NCBI RefSeq assembly: GCF_021917145.1
Contig: NC_061066.1
Location: 7,497,275-7,561,274, forward strand
From: Hypomesus transpacificus
Taxonomy: Eukaryota; Chordata; Actinopteri; Osmeriformes; Osmeridae
DNA length: 64,000 nt
Direction of reading: 5' to 3'
The first letter of the stretch is position 1. Every line of letters begins with the position of its first letter. This document shows, in pieces, positions 42,628 through 57,938 of the stretch. The notes under the pieces were generated by a model. That model was not told the origin of the DNA. It saw only the letters and a list, made by a program, of their open reading frames with translations, and did no database searches. Position numbers and translations under genes: made by a program.

Positions 42628-43267
42628 AAGTTACTCGTCCAATTGTCAACACAATTCTTAACACCAATGACAGCTCGTTTTCAAAACAAAAACTCAAGGT
42701 GAGGACATTTTCATATCCACCTTGGCCCTCTCCCTTTGACAAAGACGTGGAAACACAGGGGTTGGGCCTCCCTCCACTTCCCCCGCCGGCCAGGACTTCC
42801 CCCTCCCCAAGGGGGAGCAGACAGGAGGACGAGGGTCCTATGTATCCCTACAGGGCGGAGTTAAAAGAACGTGCTCAAGTGCAAGTGAGTGAAGAGAGGA
42901 GCCCAAACACTACTTTCTATTTGATCGTACGTAGAATAGCTGCAACACAGGAAAACAGACCACAGGTAATGGATGCTATACGCGCTTTACCCTAGTCACA
43001 CCGAAATCAGCATGTTACACTTCACTAGACGGCCACCTCATCCTACTGAGGATGGTGTGTGTGTGGGGGAGGGGGGGGTGACAGGAGTGCATCAGTTGTG
43101 GAAGAAAAAGTAAGGAGTGTTAGGGGATCTTGTCAAGATGATTTAGCTAGAGAGGATGTTAGACTCAAGAGGGAGGAAGGAATGACTGATGGACAGACGT
43201 GGGGAGGGGTGATGACGGGAGAGGCTTGTTGGGAGTGTGTGACCTCCGCCGACGACCCCACTTGGGT

Positions 43268-45339
<2,072 letters not shown>

Positions 45340-48300
45340 GATCCAAGCTGTGCAGAGAAAGAGACACAGAGAGAGAAAGAGACAGAGTGAAAGTGGAGAT
45401 GAGAGGGATTCTAAGTAGATCATCCTCTAATTAAGCCTACACCCGAGCATGGCTCAGTTTAATGGTTTTACACTCCAGGTCAGGTCACCAACGGTGCTTT
45501 CTGAAGCAACAGTAGGCAACTATGAAACCCAAGCTCATAACCAGCCAATCAATATCCTTAATCTTGTGATGGGACTTCAGGAGGTCGTAGTAGTGGTCAC
45601 TTCTGTTAACCTTGAAAAAATTCGAAAGATTATAGAAAGATTGCTAGTGCATATCTACACCACTACCAAGGGCTGTCACCATCAAATGATTGAACGGATC
45701 TGGGCCTTCAGGTCTAAATCTATCTGGAGGCCATCTTGGATTCCTAGCTCCTCATGAGTAGCTGTCTGGCCTGATAGTCCTCTAGTGTGATTTAGGATGC
45801 AGGAGGAATGCACGGTCACTCTCCTAATGCAACAGTGTGAAGGCCCAATCCCTCCTACTCATATGCACCGCTCACTGGTCCCTTTAATCCTCCCTCCTGC
45901 CCCCTCTTCTGGCAAAATGGAAAATGTAATCCTGCAAACACACTAGATAGCCCATCTGCTGTGTGCAGCACACACACACACACACACACAAAGCAGTCAG
46001 ATACAAACGGCAGGCATATACATGCGCACACACACAACTCTGTTTATGTAATCACAAATAAGGCTATCTATAGCCCAACTGCCAACAGTGCATCAGTAGA
46101 ATTAGGGTTGGAGTGGTCATGTGAACTTCCTTTCTTTCGAGGCTTTTGACACACTAAATCAAGTTTTTAAAATTATGCTTAAACCTCTAAAAGAGAAATG
46201 TGTAATCCTCGTGCATTTTATACAGGTGTGTTTCTCTCCCCTACCTACCTAACAAAACGTTTACATTCCAAATACCCTGACAGTAGGCCTAAGAGGCCCT
46301 GTCTCTGCTTTTGTCGTCTCATCTTTTCAGCCACACTATCTTTTGTGCCATTCAAAAATAAACCTATCCTTTATTGAATTGTGTGTGTGTGTGTGTGTGT
46401 ATTAGTGACATACTCGTCTTCCCCCGGCCAACGCTGAATCCCACATCTTTTAGATAACTAAAATATGACTGCTAAACATTTCCCATCTGAAATGTGTGTC
46501 CGTTGACGATTCTTTGATTCTTAAGATAGTGTTTTCCGTTTTCAATTTCCGTTTTCAATTTCCATTACACAAAGACCTTTCATTGTCCTTGATGCTGTCG
46601 ATTGGTCTGACTGACCAAAGGTTCTTGTATGATGACTTGGCTCATAAAACAAATCTCCCAAGAGACATGGAAAATAGTTAATAACCATTAACAAAATTAC
46701 GTACCTTCAGCAATTCAATTAATCAAAATGATGCATAAAGTATGCTAGCCTGCTCTTTAGCTACTACGTTGGTGAATAAGATGGCCGTTTGTAACCTTGC
46801 TTTGAACTAGCTAGCTAGCTGAATACGTTAAATTGTGTTAGTTGTGCCCATGCAAGCTAGCTGCATCAAATTGAAAGCGATTTTCTAAATGGACTGGATA
46901 TCTAAATAGATTCCACATAAGCAAACCCCGTGTACAGTTGTTACAGCTGGAAGCCAGCGACAGGTTACATCAGACATGGTGTGCGCTTTGTGTTCATCCA
47001 TTGCATTTCAAACAACCATGAGCGCGTGGCACGCCTACACAAGCTTATTTATCAATCCAAAAAAATAGATCAGAGCAAAGACAGTACATACATGTTTGCA
47101 GTGTTTAAGAATGAATATCCCTTTTGGTCCAGCTAGAGGATGGTGAGGGAACGTCGAGGACGGCTGCAGCAGTGAAGGCTCGTGACGTTGACAGGGTGCT
47201 CAATTTGAAAGGGTTCCGGGAGGAAGAGGAGGAGGAGGAAGATGGGATGCCAATGTTTGTAGCTCAAAAATGAGGGTCGTAGGGACGACCTAACCTAGTT
47301 AACTTTGAAGTTAGGCTGGTATGGTATTCCATTTACCTTTCACTTTTTTTCTCTCATCTATCTTTAAAATGTGAGAAGAGCGGTATTCACTGAAACAGGT
47401 CTAAATTTATTCGATTCATGCTTGTCATGTGGGTACGACAGTTTGAGGCAAACAAGTTTGACAGATTACAACATGTTGCGCTCGCACGGATTTCCTATGA
47501 AAGCTTTATAGTTTGTGGATGTGTATGGGCTCATTTGGATGTGAAAATCTGAATCGTTTTCAACTAGAGTAATGATAGAGGTAGAGTTTGTAATCATCAT
47601 TGGCATAAAACAATGTATGTGTGATAGAATAGACATATCTGAAGACCATTTTCCCCAACATTTCTGCAAGTCATAGTGAGCACACAGATCTTAATAAAAA
47701 ACAGCCCCCTACTCATATATTTAAGCCAAAACAGGTGCATGACGAGGCATTTCTCTCCACATGAGAAACAGACAAGTTCAGCAGTCACTTTCTCACCCCT
47801 TCTTTTTCTCAAACCCACAACCCATTGAACTTGAAAAGTTAGTTGAGGACATTTATTTCATACTACTTAACTAAACTCATAACCTTGTCACTTGGACAAC
47901 CAACCTGGTTAATTCCCCAACAGGGCATAACATGCAGGTGTGGTCGGATGGAGGAAGGGTAATTAAGTCCCCCCAGGCAACAGAAGAAATAAACATCCTC
48001 AAATCTAGTTGAGCAAAAAACAGTTGCACCAACAGAGTAACTGTAAAGGGACAGTAAAGATACTATGGAAACCTGCCAGGAGCTTGTTAATCTTTTCCTC
48101 ATAGACACATTTAGAGTAAACCTTATTCCCCCACATCTTCCACCTATAATGTTTTCAGTTTCAGTGTTGTACTGAGTTTGCAGTAAGGGATGTGGGGATC
48201 TTTGTAAATGTTGAAAGCAGAACTGAGCATTAGTTTCCCATATAGACTTTCTTCCTGTTTCCCTGTATAGATAATAGAATCCCACTGTGGTCTGCACTGT

Positions 48301-48734
48301 TTCAGTGAGTCTGAGAATAGCCAAAGCTGAGCAGTATGCTTTAGTAGGCTATTCTCTCTCCTCTCCTGATGTTGTAGCAATCCTATCAATGTCACATATG
48401 AAGCGGCCTGGCCTGCCAGACATCCAATTGGGAGTGCAGTCACTCCTCCTTCTTCAGCCAATCAGGGTAGAGAACTTAGTTGCTAGTCAAAGACATTGGG
48501 TCGGCTGCAAGGGCATTGTCTGGCACACACTGAGGAGGTGAGGGGGACCTTAGCAGTGCACTTTGAGCTGACTGGAGGAAGGAGTAGGGTTGGGTCCAGA
48601 GGACATCAGTCTTATATCTCTCACCCTCTTTTATTGATCAAATTCTCTCTTTCTTGCTCTCTGCTACATCGTGCTCTGTGTCTGTAACAATCACAATGAC
48701 ACAGGATAGTTGTCTAAAAATGACTTCCATACCA

Positions 48735-48911
48735 ACATTTAGTCATTTAGCAGACGCTCTTATCCAGAGCAACTTACAGTAAGTACAGGGACATTCTCCC
48801 GAGGCAAGTAGGGTGGACACAAGGACACAACGTCATTTGGCACGGCCAGGAATCAAACTGTCACCTTCTCATTAATAGCCTGATTCCTTAACCGCTCAGC
48901 CATCTGACTCC
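48735..48911 (-). mobile_element. tRNA-derived SINE copy (minus orientation)
   Basis: Same family and orientation as the copy at 26612-26797. On the + strand the tail ATTTAGTCATTTAGCAGACG comes first and the tRNA-like head TAACCGCTCAGCCATCTGAC ends the element. The B-box region has diverged and a short block seen in the other copy (GTGAAGTGCCTTGCCCAT) is shortened. An older or deleted copy. Confidence 0.85.
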
Positions 48912-49079
48912 ATACAATATACCCTTCCTAACAAACACCAGAACTGCCCAATCTTGTACTGTCAGCAGAGCCTGTTAATTTGCTTTCAACACTAATCCTG
49001 CACACTAATAATTAGCTGGTTGACAAGCTGAATCATGATAAATTCATTATAGTTGGTGAGAGTGAAAACTTCCAGAAGG

Positions 49080-49372
49080 GTATTTATTCCCCTCCTCTCC
49101 TTTAAAAAAAGGATTTTATAAAGTTTCAAAAAAAAGTTTGTTAAGGTTGAAAAAATATTTGGCAAAAGAAGTTGAGAAATAAATGGTTTTGAAAGGTCGA
49201 AAAAAATATACTTTTAAAGAAGTTTAGAAATTCAAAGTTTAAAAAGGTCGAAATTCTTCTAAAAAGATTCAAAAAATGTTATCATCATTGATGAGTACTT
49301 GATGATGACTCTACTATACTGTACTCTATTGTACTCTGCTCTACTTTCCTCTACTTTGCTCTACTCTACTGT
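49080..49372. repeat. Degenerate A-rich and CTCTACT repeats
   Basis: The first part repeats GGTCGAAAAAA, GGTTGAAAAAA and AAAGTTT motifs at irregular spacing. The second part (about 49308-49372) is built from CTCTACT and TGTACTCT units. No coding sense is seen. Confidence 0.65.
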
Positions 49373-51577
49373 TTTCCGCACCCCTCTCCTCCTGCCCTCT
49401 CCTGGGAGACAGGAGGCTAAGTCACCACTCCTACTCTGAGTAACTAGATCATTATGGGTCCAGGTGCTGATTCCATGGTCCTAGCCTTGCTGTCACATGC
49501 ATACAGGTGTAAAACAAAGTACCCACCTAGTTCAGTTGTTACTGTCAATAGTGCAATAGTGGGCTATCCGTGGAGTGTCAGTGTTTACACATAATTCACT
49601 GACCCAGGGACAGGTCCTTTTACCTCTCAGGTTATGTTATGATAATATACCTTGACCAAAATTTGACCATTACAGAGAACTGACTAACTGACATGATCAC
49701 AATTACGACCAACTGAAAACAATGTTGCTTTTCTGCTGGAGGATTTGCTCCCCAACTTCCATCCTATGTCATGTTTAAGATCTATATGGTGGTACAGGGA
49801 TACAGTTCCAAGGGTCTCTTAGAGATCCTCATCTCTCCAGTCGTAATTATAAATGCGGTACTGTCTGGGTCATCAAAACATCTTTAATTATATCTCACAA
49901 GTTTTCCTTAATGACATTCTCAAGTTTGGTGAAGCTTTCAATCACTGGTTATGTAGACGGTTCACTTATTAATAAACCCTAGTCAGGCCTTCCGAGTGTT
50001 CTAAAGACCAGTCACTTCTTATAAAGTTATAGAGGTAAACTGTACGGTAGATGTCTTCACTTTATGAACTCTTTATCACAGACCCAGCCAAGCCCAGCAG
50101 TGGCTCACATGACTGACAGGAACACTGGCTCCCATTTCAGAGCATGTCCTCCAAAACCCTCACACAAGGGCAGCAAGACAATGGGCACACACACACTCAC
50201 GCATGAATGAATGCAGCATTCTGGCATGCGCAACAACTCACTTCACCACGCATACTGCTGTTTTGTTGTTGGAACTTTGTCCTCTCCAGTCACAGACACA
50301 GCCAGAGGATAGTACCCTTGTCCTGAGGTGTGAACACCGAAACGAGTTACCAAAAACAAAGAAAATAACCGAAAGGACGGCTCAGAAAGCCAGCAAAACA
50401 TTGTACAGTTTTGACAATGATCGTTCTTATGCACGGTGTCTTTAATGTTAATGCTGCATAAAATAACATGGCAGGTTGCAGTGGAAACAAGGCTGTGTGG
50501 GGGATATTAGGGACTGTGTCTCTGGTGAGCCACAGCTGTTTTCACCTAGTCTCTAACACATTAGAGTTGGCCTGAGACAAAAATAGACCTCTACCCAGAA
50601 TCTGCTCCACCTTCACCAGACTCCAGCACTCTCACTTGGTCAGTGTTAACGTGAAGGAATATACACTCCATGTCATTACAAGATGATATAGTCACTTATT
50701 AGGTACAATAGAGTAGTCAATGTCATACATAGTACCTTCTCATTCAGACTATCTCCAAACCTCATGATTAACACTGTAAATGAATGAATGAAAACAAACC
50801 TATGACAAGCATTTCATCATCCACACATTTGAAATATACAATGCTTTGTTCATCAGGCTGCTGCAGCAGAGGTTTCCTTTGTGTTATTCCTGTTTAAAAG
50901 CACACAATGATCACAGGTCACACAGAAATGGACACCCATCTCACACACGCATCCCATTTCCCAGTCTGCTGTTCCATTGTAAAAAAACAAATCCCAAACC
51001 AAACCTTTATTTCCAAGCACCCAAATGGATTATAATGACAACAATGATTATACTGGGTAACAAAAGGGTCTGTTGAGACACCCACTGGTAAAACTACCTC
51101 TGAAGGTCATGTGACAGGCTAGTTCCATTAGTGCTCAGTCCTTCAGTGCTCTCAGGAAGTTCTGCTTATACACACACAGATCATACAGGTGCTCTGATAG
51201 GATGACTACCATCGTAGATGAGATGAACCTCACATCCAGATAGTAGCTCCATTTCCTGTTCACCCACAAAATAATAAAGTTTTGGGTCATTGCAACCTAC
51301 TGTACCTTCTGAAAAAGGCTTCAAATACAAAATAGGATTGGATTACATGTCTGTATTCCATTGCACTGAAAAATCTAGCCTACTTTTAAACTCCTACATC
51401 CAAAATGTGAGTGTGCAGCTCCCTCCAATGGTTGAAAATGTACAAAATAAAATACCTTTCACCTACATTAGTTCATTTCTCAAGAGACGTTTTAATATCC
51501 AACGATACCAGCCAAGAATCAAGATAAAGTTGTGTGTAAAGAATGAAAAACCATACTGAATATCCAGGGAAGAAATC

Positions 51578-51583
51578 TTTAAT
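51578..51583 (-). terminator. slc25a3: Candidate poly(A) signal of slc25a3 (minus strand)
   Basis: TTTAAT on the + strand is ATTAAA on the minus strand, about 290 bases past the stop. A canonical AATAAA (TTTATT at 51006-51011) lies further on. Confidence 0.35.
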
Positions 51584-51869
51584 ATTTTGAATTTCCACAT
51601 AACTAAAGACAGAATTTAATAAAACCAGACCATGTTTCTACATTATTTCATCCTGTCCCTTTCTGGGTTCTGGGGACAATCACACTCCCTTGCTTCTTCT
51701 TTTTCTTAAATATACATGAGTAGTAGCTCTGGGCCCAGACAGGCCTACGGGAGCAGTGGGAACATAAATATAGAAAACAGAGCAGTGTGCTGCCAGGGCG
51801 GGGGAGCTGACGTGAGATCACAAGAGACTGCTGCCTGGTGGAGGGGTGTTCCAGAGAGAGCGGAGGTCT

Positions 51870-54800
51870 CTACTCTGTGAGGCCCAGCTTCTTCTTCAGG
51901 GACTCGGGCATCTCGGGGGGAGGAGGGCGGGGCAGGCGGAAGTAGACCTTGACGGAGTCGTAGATGAACCACTGCAAGGCGGTCAGGGTGCCGATCATGA
52001 TGATACGGGCCACCAGACCCTTCCACACTCCTTGGAGACAAGATCATTGGGGAGAGAGTTAAGAGGGTGTGTGATATTACGCTGTGGTAAAAAGATAAGT
52101 AGGTCACATATATCACTTTCCACTGAATTAGAAAGAGTTGGTAAGAACTAGACTGCCTTAGGTCTGTGCTCAATTTGACATTATACAATGTTGTGCTTTC
52201 AAACCAAGGCAGCCTTTAAAAATCACACGGAACAGACATGATATTCGAGGAGGTATTTCAAAAGATGTTGTGTCCGCTCCCCAGCCTGTCTGCCCTGGGA
52301 GAATCCTGCCAGTTAAACTGGTGGGTTGCCAGTGCAGTGGAGGGGCTGAGGAGCAGGTAGACTGCTCTCACACGCCAATGACTCAAGCACCTCTAACTGT
52401 ACAGCCAGGAAGCTGCTGAGGGAGTCCAGGCTGAGACTGCAGCACACAGACAGCAGCCCCAGACCTGGAGCACCCCCTAGAGGTGGATCTAAGGAGCGTG
52501 TCTGATTGTTCATAGTGATGAATACAGTGATAATGGATGAGATGCAGCTGGAGTACTGACCTTTGGGGCCAAGCTTCTTAAGCACCCCCATAGCAGTGCT
52601 GCCACTCTCCTTGTTCAGGACAGACACCACTGAGTCAGCAGGGTGGGACACGATGGCACAGAACACACCAGCTGTAGAAGGGACACATCAGCACACACTT
52701 AGGAGCTGCCCTCAGCACATTCAGTCTTTCCTTTTGATATCAAAATGGGATTACTCCATTTGTGTGTGCACAATTTTACAATTGAATGAATATTTGATTG
52801 TGGAGGGACATACCTAGTATGCTCAATGCTAGAAGTACCCTTTTATTATATCCTAATGGACAACGCTCAACAGCTATCTTTCCTCCCCTCTGAGTACATG
52901 CCTTGCTTTGTAAAGCATCATCTTCCTGTAACACTACCATCTTGATGACGCTCAATGCAGTAGGCCGCTGTACTCACCAATATAACCAGCTATGAATGTG
53001 ACGATCAGCTGCTCTCCCTTGGTGCACTCGCTACGGGGCTTGGGCACGGCGTGCTTGTACAGCAGCTCCACGGTGCGCTCAAAGCAGGAGAACTTCATCA
53101 TGGTGTAGGGGATCTGCCTCATCCAGAGGGGAACCACCCCCTTGTAGAACCTTGAGAGAGACGAGAGATTCCACCGCTATCAGGATGGTGAGTTATGATG
53201 AAGTAAAGTCATCTTGACAAATGTCACTTGTATGAGTGTCCGCTCCCCAGCCTGTCTGCCCTGGGAGAATCCTGCCAGTTAAACTGGTGGGTTGCCAGTG
53301 CAGTGGAGGGGCTGAGGAGCAGGTAGACTGCTCTCACACGCCAATGACTCAAGCACCTCTAACTGTACAGCCAGGAAGCTGCTGAGGGAGTCCAGGCTGA
53401 GACTGCAGCAAATAGACAGCCTGGAGCGCCCCCTAGAGGTGGATCTAAGGAGCGTGTCTGCGTCTGCTTGTTCAAACTGACCGGCAGAGGGGAATATACT
53501 CACGCCCAGACACCCTCCTCTGCGAACATCTTGGGAGCGCACTGTCTGAGGTTGTTGGCGTAGCCGGGCTTGGTCTGGATGCGCACTTTGCATGCCTCCA
53601 TGGGAGCCAGGGCTATGTCAGCGAAGAACTCAGCGCTGGCGGAGGCCGCCAGGTACAGAGACGTCCTCCACAGATAGGTGTTTTCCTGGTAGGGGACAGA
53701 CGGCAGAGGTCAAAAGTGGCAAAAAGAAGAAGGTCGATATACACATTTCAACTAGGGGTTGATAGATTGAGAATCCCTGACTTGATCAGGGTAGGCAAAG
53801 TATGTTTGGTTTGTGTTCCACAACATCCATCTACAGGTTCATATCAACCCTGTCTTCTGGGAGGGGCGTACATGTCTTCTCTCGATATTCCCCCTTCCCT
53901 ATTTCTCACCTCTCCCAGCAGGTCACTGTAGAAGATCTTGAACATCTCGTAGAAGCCAAACTTGCAGAGTCCCTGCATGGAGTAGCCGATAAAGGTGGGG
54001 GCCCAGCCCTTGGCCAAGCCTCTGACACCATCCTCTTTCAGCGTGACGGCAAAGCCGTTCCCAATACTCCGGTACTTGTCTGGGTCGACCTAGAGGGGCA
54101 GAGATGACTCCGTGAGGACAGAATCAACAGTGTTTAAACAGTGGGGCAGATCTGACTATGTGTCTATGAGGACACTAGTGAATCAACCCAAATGTATATT
54201 TGCTAAGGGTTTCATCATTTGTATGTTAAATTCTACATAAGCAACTATGTGTAAATGCATTTCTTGGTATGATGGAAGTCTGCTTCCATCATACGTCTGC
54301 TAAATGACTAAATGTAAATGTGAATAAGCTATGCATGTTAATTCCCCAGAACTGTAAGTACCCACTTACTCAAACGTTAATCACCAGGGTTAAGAGTCAA
54401 CAACTTTCCAGTCTCTTCAGTAAAACCTTAAAATAGTTTTGGTTCATAATTGAGAAGTCAATTGGATTTTCCTTAACCTTTAAAATCAAGTCTTGGGTGA
54501 CCCAAGGTTAAGGGCACCTTGACACATTTTCTGAATGGGATAGATGCCAGAAAGGAATTGACTCTCCGGGCCGTCGGGCTACCGTACAAACCTGGAGCCG
54601 GCACTTGACAAGGTCGAGGGGTACGACAGCTGTGTGTGTTAAACCGCAGCTCAGGATCCCCCCAAACCCACACAGGGCATAGTACTGGCTTGAGCCAAAC
54701 TCACAGCTCACATCAGAGTCTGTATCAAAGGGGGAAACGACAAACGTGCACACATGCAGTCACATGCAACACAGGGACAAAATCACCAACATGCCTTCAT

Positions 54801-56631
54801 TTGGGACACATCAAGGGTGAATCATGATTTCCGATTTATGATTATTCACAAACAAAATCAGCATTCCATCTTCAGTGTAGGACTTGAAATCATAAGATTT
54901 ATACGTTACATTAGTGTTTAAGAACACTTAACACATTATAAAACTACCCCAGACATTGAACCAACTGGTTTTCCCAGCAATACTACAAAATCATTTCTAA
55001 TGTATTCCAGATTACACTGACTGCTTATATTTTAAGAGGGACATGAAAGCACACCTTTGACCAATGGTAAAGAGTGATACTTGGATATAGTTATAATTGG
55101 CAATGTCAACGTTGCAGAAATATTTTCCCATTGTCCTCTCTGACCTTAACCTATGCAAGTCCTTAGCTGTAGATCAGGAGTGAAACGGGATGATAATGAC
55201 AGGCTTCAGGCAGGATTATAAAACACACAGGGCAGAATCAAACTTACCATGCGTTGGTGGTCATTAGATAAAACAAATCAAGTGATCAAATGGGCAATGA
55301 CCCAAAAAATATTAAATAAGAGTCCCACCAAAAGTGGGACCGTAGACACATTTCCCATGGAAATGAACCCGTCTCAAACACAGGTGGGTTTGGGTGAGGG
55401 GGGTTGTTTAATTGGCAACTCGCAAGACGACAGACCTGCATTCTGCATTTGACCAGATCAAGGGGCACTACAGCTGTGTGTGTGGTACCACAGCTTAGAA
55501 TCCCACCAAAGCCACACAGGATCAAATACTTCTGGGAGCCGAACTCACAACTGTCTCCCTCTGAAGAAAAACAGGCAGTGGTACTTAATTTGTTATTTAG
55601 AATTCATAGAATGGTGATCAAACTAAATGGATCAGAGAGAGTATGCTTCACTTCTCTCTGAAGGTGAAGCCTTTTTATTGTATCACAGGTTAAAAGGGTT
55701 AAAGTGAAGTGTACTTAACCAGTCACGTACTGTTATGCAACAGGTATCTAACTGGCTACCAGTACACCATCACAGTACCTACCAGCAACTCAATGTTTAG
55801 CCTGAAAACAGGCTACTAAAGTACCAAGTTCTACGAAACTTTCTCAATACAGTGGTTCAAGTTGTCTAATAAAAACCAACCTTCTGTTGAAAGTATTCAA
55901 TAGTCCATTACTCACTCAAAATGATTTTAGGTGTCAAATCTGAATGTGCAATGTGCTTGCACACATAGTAAAGAAGACTTCAATAAGGATTCAGTTTCCT
56001 CAAATCTTAAATCTTCTGATGCATAAAACCTGTCAAACTACACTTGGCCTGCAGTGGTTTCCGTACATTTCAACAGACGTGCACTAGGCTGCTAGTTAGG
56101 GGTCAGAGAACGCGGATTAGCCTACTCGACAACATCAATGTATTCTTTAACCTTGCCTTTGCTATTAGAGTCTAAATGTAGTCATCACTATTCGTAAAAT
56201 ACGTAAAAAATACATGCCCCAACACGATCTTAGACATTCACCTACTGCAATGTAGTCAAAGGGGTTAGTTTGTCCTTCTGTGTCCTCCATACGTGTCTGG
56301 TTTAAGGCAAGGCCTAGTTAGCCTAGCTTTTTCAAATTGCCATTTTATTTTTAACTGCTAACAAACGGGTCAGGAAATAACACTATTTCTTCCACAACAC
56401 AATTATACCTAAACCACCTATACTTTAAGCACAAATTCTGATTACACTAGTGACAATTTGTTGTAGAGGCCCGTCCATCCCAACCTTACCAGCCACTGCT
56501 GCGGCGGCGAGCCTTCGGTTCTGTCCATTTGCGGGCAGGCTCTGTTTAGGTTCCTCTACTTTTTGCAGGGAGAATAGCGGGGCACTGAATGGGTTAGCCC
56601 GGGCAAGCTGCGTTAGGACAGTCGGGTACAT
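51870..56631 (-). CDS. slc25a3: Mitochondrial phosphate carrier protein
   Basis: Inner-membrane SLC25 carrier importing phosphate with protons for ATP synthesis, also linked to mitochondrial copper. Minus-strand exons: 56490-56631, then alternative exon A 55436-55560 or B 54592-54719, then 53910-54089, 53504-53685, 52978-53150, 52561-52671, 51870-52030. Either choice is in frame and gives 357 or 358 residues (human 361/362). Three carrier repeats show [16 protein letters not shown] and HPADSVVS. The C-terminus [19 protein letters not shown] matches mammals. The start [15 protein letters not shown] begins a transit region and follows an acceptor at 56649, so the gene has a non-coding first exon, probably ending at 57170. 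It is paired with tmpo as in human 12q23. Introns 5 and 7 share a near-identical repeat. Confidence 0.96.
52271..52504. repeat. Interspersed repeat copy 1 (slc25a3 intron 7)
   Basis: A 234-base copy of a sequence also present at 53237-53460, in the same orientation and nearly identical apart from a few substitutions and a 10-base insertion or deletion. Both copies begin TGTCCGCTCCCCAGCCTGTC and end AGGAGCGTGTCTG. No known family is recognised. Confidence 0.9.
53237..53460. repeat. Interspersed repeat copy 2 (slc25a3 intron 5)
   Basis: A 224-base partner of the copy at 52271-52504. It lies 44 bases past the donor of the preceding exon; the other copy lies 57 bases past its donor. The ends share CGCTCC as a weak inverted repeat. 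Confidence 0.9.
54268..54320. mobile_element. SINE tail fragment fused to a perfect hairpin
   Basis: An 11-bp inverted repeat, TATGATGGAAG / CTTCCATCATA, with a 4-base loop (54268-54293) abuts CGTCTGCTAAATGACTAAAT (from 54294). The latter is the 3' tail of the SINE family seen elsewhere in the window, here in + orientation and lacking head and body. Confidence 0.6.
54592..54719 (-). other. slc25a3: slc25a3 alternative exon B
   Basis: Encodes [17 protein letters not shown], then [19 protein letters not shown]. The CGLTHT form is that of the broadly expressed mammalian isoform B. Its phases (1 in, 0 out) match exon A, so either but not both can be used in frame. Confidence 0.9.
55436..55560 (-). 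other. slc25a3: slc25a3 alternative exon A
   Basis: Encodes [17 protein letters not shown], then [19 protein letters not shown]. The CGTTHT form is that of the mammalian heart and muscle isoform A. It lies 5' of exon B in the gene, the same order as in human, so the mutually exclusive pair is conserved. Confidence 0.9.
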
Positions 56632-57169
56632 GATGTCCTGACTAGCGGGCTGCAGGAATGAAAGAAGAGCTAGCGTTAGCTAGTTAGCGTGGTGCTATGC
56701 TGCCGCACCGCTTTAGCCGAAGGAACTAGCTGGCTCAGTCGTTCCCCCACTAGAAGTGCACTGAATCAGATAGAACGTCACGTGGGGGGTGTGCTTCCAA
56801 CTTGCTTTCTACAAAGTCAAAATGTCAAAGAGACGCAAACAGAAGAAAACAGTCTGCACCATAGATATTTCTATGGTCTGCACCACAATTACATAGGCAA
56901 GTTTATAACAATCGTAAAATGTGTCCTCGGTGAATATTCTGGCCTACTGTACTGTGCATTGCAGTCATATGGTACTAAACACACGATATGCTAACTGGGT
57001 TAGCTAGCTGGCACTAGTCAAGGTGGAATCATTGCAAATTATTTTATTGAAATAATAAGTGAATAAAACACAGCCTCATGAGACGCATAGTCTTGGCTGC
57101 GTTTAAATATGCTAATACACATCCATACATTTTTTGAATATCTAATATTTGATGAAAATGTCCACTCAC

Positions 57170-57235
57170 TCTCTTAATGTCTTAAAATGGCGCCTCCGCT
57201 TTACTGCAACCGCCGGCTCACAGAGACTGAATGAC
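57170..57235 (-). other. slc25a3: Candidate non-coding first exon of slc25a3
   Basis: On the minus strand a strong donor AAGAGA|GTGAGTGG ends at 57170. Just upstream lies a GC-rich segment with GCGCCATTTT, a YY1-type motif common at TATA-less nuclear genes for mitochondrial proteins. It would splice to the acceptor at 56649. The 5' limit is approximate. Confidence 0.45.
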
Positions 57236-57561
57236 CTCGCGGTAAATCAATTTGTCCTTTCATGACGTCACTGAGAAAGTGGGAGAGTCTATTTGCTCTG
57301 TCCAATTACTAACAAGAACATTTTAACATTCTTGCCCAATCATAAAATAGGACTACCATCGGCCTGAAAGCTACTAAGCTAGTTCACTCATCTCAATTTC
57401 TGAACGGTAGTCCCCCAAGTAAACTCTAGCCACCGTGTATTAATGATTTGATTGTCGACAATTTGTTTCGCTATTGAACTGTCAAAGGAGCCATCATAAG
57501 TCAAGGACATAAGTGATTTGTAGCCATTAACTTAAAATCAAAATATAAAACCCCTTACAAG

Positions 57562-57938
57562 CAGGGGCGACTCTAGGATCAGACCTTTATGGGGCTCAGC
57601 CCCCAATGAGAATGTGACATTGATACAGTGCCTTGCAAAAGTGTGAAACCACCTTGCTGATAAATCCCTAATTTCACTCGATAATATATTTTTTTATTGT
57701 GCAAAATATTGAATGGATGAAAAAACGAAGAAAGTCCCTTTCTTAATGAACTACCAGCATCAAATGAAACGATGATGTGTCAACAATAAATACAAATTGT
57801 TTTAACACGCTAGAACACTAAAACATTTAAGATAATAATAATTTAATTTTTAATGTATTTATTAATATTATTTTTAGGGGTGCCGAGATGAAATATAGGT
57901 GTGCTTGAGCACCCCTAAAGAGTCTAAAATCGCCACTG
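57562..57938. mobile_element. Short non-autonomous hAT-type DNA transposon
   Basis: The termini are 19-bp imperfect inverted repeats: left CAGGGGCGACTCTAGGATC and right (reverse complement) CAGTGGCGATTTTAGACTC. They are flanked by a perfect 8-bp direct repeat CTTACAAG at 57554-57561 and 57939-57946. An 8-bp target duplication with CAGNGGCG ends is the hallmark of hAT elements. The 377-bp body is AT-rich and has no transposase frame, so it is a MITE-like copy. Confidence 0.88.

Larger units (their letters stand above)
45360..51570. other. ldhb-slc25a3 intergenic DNA
   Basis: Six kilobases without a supportable coding exon. It should hold the ldhb promoter and non-coding first exon and the distal end of slc25a3. 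Contents seen: CA/TG tracts (about 45970, 46381), a SINE copy (48735-48911), a degenerate A-rich repeat (about 49080-49285) and a CTCTACT-type repeat (about 49308-49372). Confidence 0.6.

Noticed and set aside
47150-47280. Possible non-coding first exon and promoter of ldhb near 47.2 kb
   Set aside because: GC-rich with GAGGAGG runs, but I found no donor that convincingly joins to the acceptor at 45347, so it is not annotated.
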